From: Cycloclasticus sp.
GTDB taxonomy: Bacteria > Pseudomonadota > Gammaproteobacteria > Methylococcales > Cycloclasticaceae
Assembly (NCBI GenBank): GCA_040743155.1
Contig: JBFLJU010000001.1
Location: 1,178,001 to 1,242,000 of the forward strand
DNA length: 64,000 nt
Direction: 5' to 3'
The translations under genes were made by a program, and so were the position numbers. This document shows positions 7,312 through 16,515 of the stretch, piece after piece (position 1 is the first letter of the stretch; each line of letters opens with the position of its first letter). The notes beneath the pieces are model-generated. The model was not told where the DNA came from and did no database searches. It was given only the letters and a program-made list of their open reading frames with translations.

Positions 7312-9432
7312 TTAAAGACTAATCAACAGTTCTTTAAATTTATCAGCAGGTATAGGCTTACTAAAATAATAACCTTGTAAAATTTCACACTGGTATTCTT
7401 TAAGCATCAACATTTGCTCCTTTGTCTCAACACCTTCTGCTACAACCGTTAATCCAAGGTTTTTCGAGATGGCGATAATAGATGTCACTAGTGCTTGGTC
7501 GCTCTTATCTAGAACAACGTCATTAATAAAGGATTTGTCAATTTTAAGTGTTGCAACAGGCAGGGCTTTTAAATAGCCTAAAGAAGAGTAGCCTGTACCG
7601 AAATCATCCAGAGAAAAAGTAATGCCCTTATCGATGAGTACATTCATCTTCGATACGGCCTTCGTTACATCGTTAATAACACTATGCTCCGTCACTTCTA
7701 GGTCAATACACGTTGCTGGAACATTGATTTTCTCCAACAGCCTAATGACCGACCCTGAAAACTGGTTGTCATGGAACTGACGTGCGCTAATATTAATACT
7801 GAGACGCTGTTCTTTATTCCATAAACCTTCAGCAATCCACATAGCTAGTTGATTAAAACTTTCTTCGATTACCCAGTTCCCTACTTCGTTAATTAGTCCA
7901 GAAGACTCTAGAACATCAAGAAAAACACCGGGCGCCATTAACCCCTTGTCTGGGTCATCCCAACGTATCAGCGCTTCTGCACCATCCATTTTGCCCGTTT
8001 GAGCATTGACCTTTGTTTGATAGAAAAGAACAAACTCCTTGTTGGTAGAAGCTTTCCTCAGTTTATGCTCAAGTTCTAGCAACCTAGTGACGTCTTCACC
8101 CATATCATGGTGAAACACCTCAGACTGATTTTTGCCAGATCTTTTGGCTTCGTACATCGCAGTATCGGCAAACCGAAGTAACTCATGACCGCTCACAGAC
8201 TCATTGGAAAACATAGAAATACCGATACTGGCCGTTAAATTAAACGTCATTTCTCCAATAGGCATATCCATTGAAATATGGATATTTATTTTTTTTGATA
8301 CCTCACGAGCCTGATTAAGCGCTTCAATTGGGTTTACACTCAAGTTGGTCAATATGACAACAAACTCATCCCCGCCTAAACGGGCTACTATATCTTCCGC
8401 ACGAACAACGGACTTCAGTCGTAACGCCATCTCCTTTAACACTAGGTCTCCAGTTGGGTGCCCCAAAGAGTCATTAACATATTTAAAGTTATCAAGATCG
8501 ATAAACAGTAACGCAGATTGAGACTTTTGACGGCTCACTCTAGCTATCTCAAAATCTAGCCGCCTTAACAACTCATTTCTATTCGGTAGATCTGTCAGCG
8601 TATCGTAATAGGCTAAATACTGAATCTTTTCTTCAGCCGAACGGATATACCGTATATCCCTAGCAACGGTTGAAAAAAACTCCAAATGACCCGAAGCGGA
8701 TTTATGTGAGATTAATGCTAATGACGTTAAAATCTCCACCTTTGATTTTGAAATAAAGGTCGTTTCATGTGTCCAAACGCCGTGCTCTATCGCATAAGGA
8801 ATCCCATCGGAGACAATAAGCCTTGCATCTTCTGGAGCATGAAAGTCAGACAAACGAATCTTTCTGATATTTTCCTGATCTGATATTCCCAATAAATTTC
8901 GACCGGATCTGTTCAGGTAAGTTAGAAAACCATCGATATCAGCAATACAAATTAAATCTGGCGTTGCTTCTAAAATAGCCGTTAGTCGACTCTGCTGCTC
9001 CAGTACAAAGCTCTTATCCAGAATCAACCGCCATTCTCTTAACGCGCGGCTTGCTATTGAAGGTAGCTCAACCAGTGATGTATCCGTTTTTACAACATAA
9101 TCTGATGCACCAGCTTTCATTGCATTAACTGCAATTATTTCATCACCAAAACTAGTCATCAAAATAATAGGGCGACCTGTTTTCTTTTTAAACTCAGTGA
9201 TTAACTCATTACCATCTCCATCCGGCAGGCGGAAGTCTGTAATGATCAAGTCGGGTGTTAAATCAGCTATCGAACGGCGCGCATCACAAAGGGTGTGTAC
9301 GATAGTCAACTGAAATTGTTCGTGGTATTCAAATGAACGCGAAATTAACTCCGCATGAGTAAGGTCATCTTCTACCAGAAGAACTTGATACTTCTTTGCA
9401 TTCGTTACATCCTCAACCAATACAGTGCTCAT
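7312..9432 (-). CDS. Receiver-PAS-GGDEF-EAL c-di-GMP signalling protein
   Basis: A 706-residue cytoplasmic protein without membrane segments. An N-terminal receiver (about 14-135) has LLVEDD, the phospho-acceptor Asp in LIITDFRLPDGDG and the late Lys in YVVKTD. A PAS domain follows (about 150-275), then GGDEF (about 280-440) with intact LGGDEF and an upstream RAED I-site, then EAL (about 455-705) with EALIRW, NISARQF, LDDFGTGYSS, LKIDKSF, AEGVET and the closing LQGYYFSKP. Both cyclase and phosphodiesterase residues look intact, so net activity is unclear. The receiver shares HAEL..RSFE with the neighbouring stand-alone regulator, which suggests duplication and control by the same kinase. Start is backed by a GGGAAG site. 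Confidence 0.93.
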   Translation of the reverse strand: MSTVLVEDVTNAKKYQVLLVEDDLTHAELISRSFEYHEQFQLTIVHTLCDARRSIADLTPDLIITDFRLPDGDGNELITEFKKKTGRPIILMTSFGDEIIAVNAMKAGASDYVVKTDTSLVELPSIASRALREWRLILDKSFVLEQQSRLTAILEATPDLICIADIDGFLTYLNRSGRNLLGISDQENIRKIRLSDFHAPEDARLIVSDGIPYAIEHGVWTHETTFISKSKVEILTSLALISHKSASGHLEFFSTVARDIRYIRSAEEKIQYLAYYDTLTDLPNRNELLRRLDFEIARVSRQKSQSALLFIDLDNFKYVNDSLGHPTGDLVLKEMALRLKSVVRAEDIVARLGGDEFVVILTNLSVNPIEALNQAREVSKKINIHISMDMPIGEMTFNLTASIGISMFSNESVSGHELLRFADTAMYEAKRSGKNQSEVFHHDMGEDVTRLLELEHKLRKASTNKEFVLFYQTKVNAQTGKMDGAEALIRWDDPDKGLMAPGVFLDVLESSGLINEVGNWVIEESFNQLAMWIAEGLWNKEQRLSINISARQFHDNQFSGSVIRLLEKINVPATCIDLEVTEHSVINDVTKAVSKMNVLIDKGITFSLDDFGTGYSSLGYLKALPVATLKIDKSFINDVVLDKSDQALVTSIIAISKNLGLTVVAEGVETKEQMLMLKEYQCEILQGYYFSKPIPADKFKELLISL

Positions 9433-9481
9433 AACTTCCCTATGTATTGAAAAACAACTTCACTGTAAAAAGACAACCTGA

Positions 9482-10351
9482 TTAAGCACCGCAAATTATC
9501 TCCTCTACTGCTCGGCTTTGCTCTAAAACGTCATTGAATAAGTTTTGAAGCGTTTCTTCTTTTATTTGAAATTTTTCTAAATAAGCTTTTATTGATGGCC
9601 ATTCATCTAAATCAATTCTAGTTGAGGCTTCATTAAACTCAAGGTAATGCGCCAATAAATTGGCAAAACCGATTAAGTTAACACCATATTCGCTGTCTGG
9701 TGATAGTTCTGGTTGATGGTGATATTTAATAATATCGATTAGCTTTACCGGCAAACCCCAAGACTCTATCAGCAAAGAACCTACCGTCGCATGATCAAAA
9801 CCCAGTAACTCTTGCTCAATCAGGTGCCTTTCACGCCCTTCCGAAGCTATATACCATGACACCGTACTAGAGAGTTCCGGCTCATTTTTATAAATAATTA
9901 GTCGACCAATGTCGTGCAATAACCCGCCTAGAAAAAGCAGGTCGGGATTTTCATGGTTTTTTAAAACAGCTAGCATTTTTACAGCTATACCACAGCGAAT
10001 ACTGTGTTGCCAAAATGCGTGTATATCTATACCGCGATCCGTGAGGGCTGCAACTGAGTTAACCACAGAGGAAACTAACACTAAATTCCGCAAATCAAAT
10101 TCGCCAAGCAAATTGACCGCGATACCAATATTCTCGACTGGGCGAGGTAAGCTGTAATATGAACTATTAATGATCCTCAAAAGACGTGCCGTTAGTGCTG
10201 GGTCTACACTTACAACCTTCGCAATATCATTGCGCGTATGGTCAGGGTTTTTTAGTGTCTTTTCCAATTGTGTATACACATTGGGTAGGCTAGCGAGGTG
10301 AAGAATATTCGCCACTAAAGCTTTTGCTGTGCGTTTATAAGATGCCGGCAT
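9482..10351 (-). CDS. HDOD-domain protein
   Basis: A 289-residue HDOD protein, a catalytically variable relative of HD hydrolases that usually acts as a signalling adaptor. The HDOD core runs from about residue 15 to 220, with the conserved DPALTARLLRIINSSYYSLP and a later GGLLHDIGRLIIYK, so an HD pair is retained; LLGFDHATVGSLLIESWGLP and KYHHQPE complete the fold. It sits between the single-domain response regulator (41 bp upstream) and the receiver-GGDEF-EAL gene (49 bp downstream). Comparable HDOD genes often accompany two-component and c-di-GMP systems. Direct enzymatic activity cannot be claimed. Confidence 0.88.
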   Translation of the reverse strand: MPASYKRTAKALVANILHLASLPNVYTQLEKTLKNPDHTRNDIAKVVSVDPALTARLLRIINSSYYSLPRPVENIGIAVNLLGEFDLRNLVLVSSVVNSVAALTDRGIDIHAFWQHSIRCGIAVKMLAVLKNHENPDLLFLGGLLHDIGRLIIYKNEPELSSTVSWYIASEGRERHLIEQELLGFDHATVGSLLIESWGLPVKLIDIIKYHHQPELSPDSEYGVNLIGFANLLAHYLEFNEASTRIDLDEWPSIKAYLEKFQIKEETLQNLFNDVLEQSRAVEEIICGA

Positions 10352-10392
10352 TGTATCTAACGATCCTTATTAAGATAGTGAAGGGGCCTGTT

Positions 10393-10848
10393 TTACTCGC
10401 TCCACGGATTTTTATTCCAAGCCATCCAATAATAGCCCATATCATCCATAAGCTGTTCAAATTTATCGAAATCCAACGGTTTAACCACATAGCTATTGGC
10501 ACTGTACTCATAGGCTTTAGCTATATCTTTTTCGGCAGCGGAGGTACTTAGTATAACAACGGGTATTTTGTTAAGGTCGTCGCTTGTTTTTATCTGCCTT
10601 AGCACATCCAGCCCATCAACTTTAGGCAAACGGAGGTCCAACAAAACCACATGTGGACGAGCCAGTTCAAGTTTCGCATATTGACCTTGCTTAAAAAGAT
10701 AATCAAGCGCGGCCTGTCCATCTTGCACATGGGTAACGCGGTTGGACACTCGATGATGTTCAAAGCTACGCATAACTAATTCGGCATGCGCCTCGTTATC
10801 CTCAACCAGCAATATGTGCAAGGACTCACCATTAACTCTCTCTGACAT
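10393..10848 (-). CDS. Single-domain response regulator (Rcp1-like)
   Basis: A 151-residue stand-alone receiver with no output domain. It contains LLVEDNEAHAELVMRSFEHH, the phosphorylated Asp in VVLLDLRLPKVDG, the switch Ser/Thr in VILSTSA and the Lys in YVVKPLDF. This is the Rcp1 subtype, usually partnered with kinases that resemble phytochrome-linked enzymes. It begins 6 bp after the histidine kinase gene, so the pair is almost certainly cognate. With no DNA-binding domain it must act by protein contact, perhaps as a phosphate sink or a relay to the HDOD protein. Its N-terminus resembles the receiver of the 706-residue GGDEF-EAL protein in the same operon. Confidence 0.92.
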   Translation of the reverse strand: MSERVNGESLHILLVEDNEAHAELVMRSFEHHRVSNRVTHVQDGQAALDYLFKQGQYAKLELARPHVVLLDLRLPKVDGLDVLRQIKTSDDLNKIPVVILSTSAAEKDIAKAYEYSANSYVVKPLDFDKFEQLMDDMGYYWMAWNKNPWSE

Positions 10849-10854
10849 AATTCA

Positions 10855-12294
10855 CTACTCCGTATGAATTTCAGGTAACGCAAAACGGAAGGTGCACCCC
10901 AAACCTTCTCCCTCCGAATCAAACATTACTGTTCCATTATGTACTTCAACAATACGCTTCACAAGCGCAAGCCCAACGCCAGTGCCGTCAAACGAAAGGT
11001 CCAACCTATCAAATAAACCAAATACTTTATTATGGTATTTTGGATTAATGCCAATACCGTTATCCTTTACTGAACAATGAACCTGACCATCCACAACCTC
11101 TGCGCTGACATCAATAATGGGGTTCACGCCTTTAGCTCTGAACTTTATTGCATTATCCAGAAGGTTTTGCGCAACCTCGATCATGCGATGCCTATCAGCA
11201 TATATAGAAGGCATGTTATTTTCTATACTGACCGTAGCACCAGCTTCACTCATCTGCCCCTCAACCAAGGAGCGAGCCTCTTCAAATAACTCAGTTAGCC
11301 TGATGGTCTGAGGCTTATTTATAACTCGACCGACACGAGACAACTCAAGAAGATCATTTAATAAAACACCCATCTTATCTGAAGCAGCGGCTATTTTAGC
11401 TAAGTCATTATTTATACGTTCTTCATTACCTTCCTTAATATCCCTTATTAATAGCCCAATAAAACCCTTAACCGTTACCAAGGGGCTCTTAAGGTCATGC
11501 GATACCGTATAGGTAAAACGTTCCAGTTCTGAGTTTTTATCTTCTAGGGAGAGGTTGATTTTCTCTGTCCTTTTTTTTGTTTTCTCTAGTTCATCAATAA
11601 TGACACTAAAAGCAATTTCATTTTCAATGACGACCCTGTTAACTGACTTAACAGTACGCCAGACAATAAACATACTGGTGAATAAAAAGCTTAACCCCAA
11701 TAAAAAAAAGAACTGATTTTGTTTTTTAGTTTGATTTGCCAACTCAAGCAATATGTCTTCACGTGTGACCGTATGAAGTCTAATAAGTTGTTTAAGCGTC
11801 AGTAACAAGCCGTCAATATTTGTTGGTAGCTCACTATTGAGTTTTATTGTTTTTCGATAGCTATAAAAGTTTTCATTGAAAATCAGCAACTGTTGTTCAA
11901 GTCGAAGGATCAACCCATTAAACTGCTTATTAGGAAATTTTTCATGCAAAGAAACACCAGATTTTATATGTTGTCGAACGAGGTTAAGTAAAGATGTTTC
12001 TGAATAATGAAGCAGCTTAACCTCAATCTGCTTAGGAAGAGGACGACTACTTTGCAGCAGTAAAGTATGGTTCATGTCGTTTTGCAAATGACGCAACTCT
12101 TCCATTGCATTTAGATAGTATGTGCTACTGGTTGAATGGTATTGGTATGCAACAGTTTCACCCCATTCTTTTTTTGAATTAATCCAATAAGCATAACCAG
12201 CGCTTATTACAACCAATAAAAGAATAAGTACGACCAGAGTATAAATATAACGTCGTATGAGTTTTTGCCACGATTGGTTAAACGAGCTTTCCAT
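10855..12294 (-). CDS. Membrane-bound sensor histidine kinase
   Basis: A 479-residue kinase. One membrane helix at about residues 14-34 and a second at about 193-214 bracket a roughly 155-residue, mostly helical periplasmic domain of unrecognised family. A coiled linker leads to the HisKA domain with the phospho-acceptor in YTVSHDLKSPLVTVKGF, then the ATPase with NLLDNAIKF, KDNGIGI, VFGLFDRLD and GTGVGLALVK. It starts 2 bp after the PhnD-like binding protein, so the periplasmic sensor domain probably reads that protein's ligand state. The output partner is the adjacent receiver. The ligand is not evident from sequence. Confidence 0.93.
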   Translation of the reverse strand: MESSFNQSWQKLIRRYIYTLVVLILLLVVISAGYAYWINSKKEWGETVAYQYHSTSSTYYLNAMEELRHLQNDMNHTLLLQSSRPLPKQIEVKLLHYSETSLLNLVRQHIKSGVSLHEKFPNKQFNGLILRLEQQLLIFNENFYSYRKTIKLNSELPTNIDGLLLTLKQLIRLHTVTREDILLELANQTKKQNQFFFLLGLSFLFTSMFIVWRTVKSVNRVVIENEIAFSVIIDELEKTKKRTEKINLSLEDKNSELERFTYTVSHDLKSPLVTVKGFIGLLIRDIKEGNEERINNDLAKIAAASDKMGVLLNDLLELSRVGRVINKPQTIRLTELFEEARSLVEGQMSEAGATVSIENNMPSIYADRHRMIEVAQNLLDNAIKFRAKGVNPIIDVSAEVVDGQVHCSVKDNGIGINPKYHNKVFGLFDRLDLSFDGTGVGLALVKRIVEVHNGTVMFDSEGEGLGCTFRFALPEIHTE

Positions 12295-12296
12295 AG

Positions 12297-13190
12297 CTAT
12301 TCTAATACGCCTTGTTTTATAGCAATCGTTTCTAGTAATGAAAAATCACTCTTACCTGCTGGTAAAAATGCCGTGGTTCTCATATCTTGCAATATTTTAG
12401 TGTGCGTAGCTCTATTGATGTCTAAATTAAGAAAAGCATTTCGAATGTTTATTTTCACATCAGCTTGTAAGTCTTTTTGCACAACCCAAACATTGCCATA
12501 ATAAGGCGCTGACTCCCATAAAACACGCACATCGCCACTCTTTAATCGGCCATCTTGTAACATATTTTGAACCACATTAGAGTTAACTGCAGCCAGCTCA
12601 ACTTCACCATCACTTATTTTTTGCACGGTTACATCATGCGTTTTGGCATGCCCGACATTAGAAAAGTAATCCTCTGCCACTATGCCATATTCATTTTCCA
12701 AAAAATATCGCGGCATTAAATGCCCCGATGTTGAAAGCATATTGCCAAATGAAAATGTTTTGCCTTTAAAGTCAACAATGCTTTTTGCGGTTTGATTGGA
12801 TTTAACAATAAACCAACTGGTAAAGCGAGTATCTACTTCACGCATAACTATAGGCGACGCAGCATATAGTTTATTTGCCTTCAAGAAAGTTAAACCACCC
12901 AAATATGCCAAATCAACTTGGTGGTTACCAAACAAATTTAACAAATGAGAGTAGTCTTTGGGGTAAACCAGTTCAAACTGTATTTTTGTTTCTTTGGATA
13001 AATATTCAATTAACCTTGAGTAGCGTTCCTGCAAAGCTTTTGGTGATTCATCCGGCAAAATGCCGACTCTAATGACACTTGATTTTGGTGCTTCTTCCGC
13101 ACCAGAAAACATCATGTAATAAACGCTCGAAATTAAAAGCAATATAAAAATTGTGACCTTCAAACGCCGGTTTGTCTTATTAGCTTTCAT
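12297..13190 (-). CDS. PhnD-like periplasmic substrate-binding protein
   Basis: A 297-residue phosphate/phosphonate-type (PhnD/SsuA2) binding protein. An N-terminal hydrophobic segment (about residues 9-27) is a signal or anchor; then come VGILPDESPKAL, LVYPKDYSHLLNLFGNHQVDLAYLG (shortened here as the PKDY and VDLAYLGG blocks), KSIVDFKGKTFSFGN and a C-terminal ADVKINIRNAFLNL. No ABC permease or ATPase gene is nearby; the next gene, 2 bp away, is a membrane histidine kinase. The likely role is therefore sensing rather than import, presenting a ligand to the kinase. The ligand may be an oxyanion or small organic acid; this is inference from the family. Confidence 0.88.
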   Translation of the reverse strand: MKANKTNRRLKVTIFILLLISSVYYMMFSGAEEAPKSSVIRVGILPDESPKALQERYSRLIEYLSKETKIQFELVYPKDYSHLLNLFGNHQVDLAYLGGLTFLKANKLYAASPIVMREVDTRFTSWFIVKSNQTAKSIVDFKGKTFSFGNMLSTSGHLMPRYFLENEYGIVAEDYFSNVGHAKTHDVTVQKISDGEVELAAVNSNVVQNMLQDGRLKSGDVRVLWESAPYYGNVWVVQKDLQADVKINIRNAFLNLDINRATHTKILQDMRTTAFLPAGKSDFSLLETIAIKQGVLE

Positions 13191-13614
13191 TAAATTAACT
13201 TCTTCCTTGACTTACTTGGACCACTAATTGGCAACATTAGCTTTTCCTAAAACACGATAATACCCTCAAACTAAGTACCCCGCTTACGACTAAAACCTTT
13301 TGTATCTTTAAACAATAACAAATACTAAACCATCATTGCTATTTAGCAGATGCCTTTAGTCACCAAACATGCTTTTGAATAATAACAAATTCAACCAGAC
13401 TAAAAAGATACTAAGCGTCATCCATATTAACGCGAAAAGGAGCTTCATATGACGACTCTCATGACCACTCAAAGTCAGATAACTCGAAAAAATCGTACCG
13501 CCTATTTGTTAATCTAAATATCAAAACGAGGGCATTTATACGGGCCTTTTTCAACGTATTAACATTCATTTCCATCACGGTGTAAAAAAAATTATCACTG
13601 CTATACTTTGTCTT
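13191..13614. other. Divergent intergenic region of 424 bp
   Basis: Separates the PhnD-led operon (minus) from the four-PAS GGDEF-EAL gene (plus) and must hold both promoters. It is AT-rich, with no RNA gene or long repeat that I can see. It does contain a 22-codon ORF with a strong ribosome site at 13449, listed separately. A TATACT box at 13601-13606 lies only 8 bases before the plus-strand ATG. Confidence 0.5.
13449..13517 (+). CDS. Possible 22-residue leader peptide or relic ORF
   Basis: An ATG behind an excellent AAAAGGAG ribosome site (spacing 6) opens 22 codons ending in TAA; the product begins MTTLMTTQSQITRKNR. It lies 97 bp upstream of the four-PAS GGDEF-EAL start, in a different frame. 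The ribosome site is better than that of most genes here, so translation is plausible. It might be a leader peptide or the remaining 5' end of a deleted gene. I do not recognise it. Confidence 0.3.
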   Translation: MTTLMTTQSQITRKNRTAYLLI

Positions 13615-16515
13615 ATGACAGTCAAACATGAAACGGATAATTCAGTTTTATTACACCTACTTAATCATACGCAAACCCTTGCGGGGGTGTTAGACCCAGA
13701 CGGTGCAGTGGTTTATGCCAATGCCTCTCCATTAGCTGCTTCAGGTTTAACCTTGGATGACGTGGTAGGTGAAAAAGTATGGAATTGTCCTTGGTGGACA
13801 GGCGATAGAAGAGCCTTGATTCAATCTGACTGCGTGTCAGCACGCGCCGGCATAACTACATTTCGGGAAATTCAATTTATTAGCCTAGATGGCCTGCACT
13901 GGATTGAACTTAATGCGACGCCTGTTTTGAACGATTTAGGTGAGGTTAGTTACATTGTTCTTGAGGGCCGTAGCATAGAAGAGCGCAAACAAGCTGAACT
14001 TTCATTAAAGGCGAGCCAAAAGGAGTACAAAAGTTTTTTTGAGGACGTCGACGTTGCTTTTTCACTACTCAGTGAAACAGGCTATGTTAAGTTTAATGCT
14101 GCCGCAGTAAAAATGTTGGGCTATTCAGATGAAAAATCTTTGCTGGGTTTAATGCCCGACAAGTTTTCTCCTGCTCAACAACCGGATGGACGAGAATCTT
14201 TTGAGAAAGCGGCCGAAATGATAACGCACGCTTTTAAAAAGGGTACCCATCATTTTGAATGGACTTTGTTAAAGAGTGACGGTAAACCGATAGACATTGA
14301 CGTTATTACGACACCCGTCTCGTTTGCTGGTAAAAAGTTACTCCATTGTTTTTGGCGAGATTTAACAGAAGTTAAGGAGCAACAAGCAGCCCTGATGGAG
14401 AGCGAACTTCGTTATAGAAGTCAATTTGAAAATTCTTCGGATGCTCTTGTGTTGTTTGCAGATGGCAAGTTTCTTGATGTAAATGATGCCGCTGTTAACC
14501 TTCTTGGCTACGACTCGCGTGACCAGTTACTTAATATAACACCAGACGTTGTGTCATCTTCTGTTCAGCCAGATGGTCGCGCTTCTGAGATTGTTATGGC
14601 GGAGGTATTAGGTATTTGTTATGCGAAAGGAAGCCACCGCTTTGAATGGCTATACCGGAAAAAGAATGGCGAGCTGATGTTAGCTGAGATTTTGACGACA
14701 CATATGGTTGTTGGAGATACGGTGATGCTGTACTCCGTTATAAGAGATATTACAATTATCAAACGTCAACAACAGGCGTTGATTGATAGTGAACTAAAAT
14801 ATAAATCTTTATTTGAGGGCAGCGCCGATGCAACCTTGTTATATAGCGATGAAAGGTTCATCGACTGTAATTCTGCCGCACTGATGATGCTTGGTTATGT
14901 TAGTAAGCAAGAGATGTTACGTGTGCACCCGGCAGAGCTCTCTCCTCTAACTCAAGACGATGGAATGAATTCTGCCGAGAAAGTAGATGAAATGGTACAG
15001 ATAGCTTTTGCGAAAGGAAGTAACCGTTTTGAATGGAAGCATAAACGCAAAAATGGTGAGGTTTTTCCTGCCGAAGTGTTATTGACAGCATTGAGTGTCG
15101 CGGACAAACAAATATTACACGTGGTTTGGCGCGATATTACTGTACTGAAGAAACAACAACAAACACTTCAGGATTTAGCGCATTACGATATTTTAACGGG
15201 CTTGCCGAATCGCGCCTTATTTGTAGATAGGTTTGATATCGCTATCGCACACGCTAGGCGTAACGAAACACAGTTGGCCATTTGCTTTTTAGACCTTGAT
15301 AACTTTAAACCCGTTAATGATGATCATGGACACGCTGTTGGTGATGAGGTGCTAAAACAAGTTGCTCAGCGCATCAGCATAACTATCCGTGATGAAGATA
15401 CCGTTTCGCGCCAAGGCGGCGATGAATTTACAATGTTATTGGGCAATTTAAGTTCCTATCAGCAATGCGAAAAGCTTATCAAGCGTATTCTAGCTGCCTT
15501 AGCGGAACCGTTTATCATTGGTGAGCATGAACATACCATCAGCGCGTCATGTGGCATTACCTTGTATCCGGCAGACGACAAAGACGTTGATACCTTAGTG
15601 CGCCATGCAGACCATGCCATGTATGACGCTAAAATTTCAGGCAAAAACACGTTAGCTTTTTTTGATGCCAACACTGAACAGTTGTCACAAGAACAAAAAA
15701 CGTTCTTGGGTCTTATATCACGGGCCATTGAAAACGACGAATTCGTGTTGTTTTACCAGCCTAAAATTAATATGCGTACCGGTAAGATGTTTGGCTCAGA
15801 GGCTCTGGTACGTTGGCAACACCCCGAAGAAGGCTTAGTTCCGCCTTATGAATTTTTACCGACCGTTGAAAACACTCCAGTGATGATTGACCTGGGAAAC
15901 TGGGTTATTGAGGCCGCCCTTATACAACTTGAAAAGTGGTGTAAAGAAGGTAAAAAATGGGTTTTGAGTATCAACATAAGTGCTTATCACTTCATGCAAG
16001 AAGGCTTTCATAAAGATTTAAAACAAGCATTACAGAGACACCCTGAGGTACCAGCAGAATTATTTGAAATAGAAATTCTCGAAACAATCGCCTTTGATAA
16101 CGTGGCGGAGGTTGCTGAGCTTATTCACCAATGTCAGACACTGGGCGTTAACTTTGCTCTGGATGACTTTGGAACAGGCTCTTCATCATTGACTTACCTT
16201 AAAAACTTCCCTGCACAATGGCTAAAAATAGACCAAACCTTTGTGCGTGACATGCTCGAAGATGAGGAAGACTACGCCCTTATCGAAGGCATTATTTCAT
16301 TAGCCAACGCATTTAAACGAGACGTCATTGCCGAAGGTGTAGAAACCATCGAACAAGGCACCGCTTTAATGGCTTTAGGTTGTTATAACGCACAAGGTTA
16401 TGTAATAGCCAAGCCTATGCCGGCAGAAAACATCATTGACTGGGAAAATAACTACCAACCAGAAGAGGCATGGAGTGACCCTGCTAATATCAGCTTAACT
16501 AAAAATGAAACGTAA
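13615..16515 (+). CDS. Four-PAS GGDEF-EAL bifunctional c-di-GMP protein
   Basis: A soluble 966-residue protein: PAS1 (about 8-125), three closely similar PAS units (about 133-260, 262-388, 391-515), GGDEF (about 520-680) and EAL (about 690-945). The GGDEF site is SRQGGDEF with an RDED I-site; EAL residues EALVRW, NISAYHF, LDDFGTGSSS, LKIDQTF, AEGVET and AQGYVIAKP are all present, so both activities are possible. The catalytic half closely resembles that of the 1141-residue protein at 56234, but this one ends just after EAL and lacks the zinc-binding tail. There is no obvious ribosome site at the chosen ATG; a later start inside PAS1 is possible. Confidence 0.92.
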   Translation: MTVKHETDNSVLLHLLNHTQTLAGVLDPDGAVVYANASPLAASGLTLDDVVGEKVWNCPWWTGDRRALIQSDCVSARAGITTFREIQFISLDGLHWIELNATPVLNDLGEVSYIVLEGRSIEERKQAELSLKASQKEYKSFFEDVDVAFSLLSETGYVKFNAAAVKMLGYSDEKSLLGLMPDKFSPAQQPDGRESFEKAAEMITHAFKKGTHHFEWTLLKSDGKPIDIDVITTPVSFAGKKLLHCFWRDLTEVKEQQAALMESELRYRSQFENSSDALVLFADGKFLDVNDAAVNLLGYDSRDQLLNITPDVVSSSVQPDGRASEIVMAEVLGICYAKGSHRFEWLYRKKNGELMLAEILTTHMVVGDTVMLYSVIRDITIIKRQQQALIDSELKYKSLFEGSADATLLYSDERFIDCNSAALMMLGYVSKQEMLRVHPAELSPLTQDDGMNSAEKVDEMVQIAFAKGSNRFEWKHKRKNGEVFPAEVLLTALSVADKQILHVVWRDITVLKKQQQTLQDLAHYDILTGLPNRALFVDRFDIAIAHARRNETQLAICFLDLDNFKPVNDDHGHAVGDEVLKQVAQRISITIRDEDTVSRQGGDEFTMLLGNLSSYQQCEKLIKRILAALAEPFIIGEHEHTISASCGITLYPADDKDVDTLVRHADHAMYDAKISGKNTLAFFDANTEQLSQEQKTFLGLISRAIENDEFVLFYQPKINMRTGKMFGSEALVRWQHPEEGLVPPYEFLPTVENTPVMIDLGNWVIEAALIQLEKWCKEGKKWVLSINISAYHFMQEGFHKDLKQALQRHPEVPAELFEIEILETIAFDNVAEVAELIHQCQTLGVNFALDDFGTGSSSLTYLKNFPAQWLKIDQTFVRDMLEDEEDYALIEGIISLANAFKRDVIAEGVETIEQGTALMALGCYNAQGYVIAKPMPAENIIDWENNYQPEEAWSDPANISLTKNET
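14013..15175 (+). repeat. Three tandem PAS units of about 129 codons
   Basis: Three consecutive PAS-coding units start near 14013, 14400 and 14789. Each carries a Y+S.FE start, a (Q)PDGR or DDGM segment, an A..KG(T/S)..FEW block and a closing TT/LLTAL strand before the next unit. The spacing of about 387 bp and shared blocks point to duplication within the gene. Confidence 0.6.

Noticed and set aside
7198-7380. Plus-strand open frame of 60 codons at the end of the GGDEF-EAL gene
   Set aside because: It starts in AT-rich intergenic sequence without a ribosome site and then runs antisense to the EAL domain.
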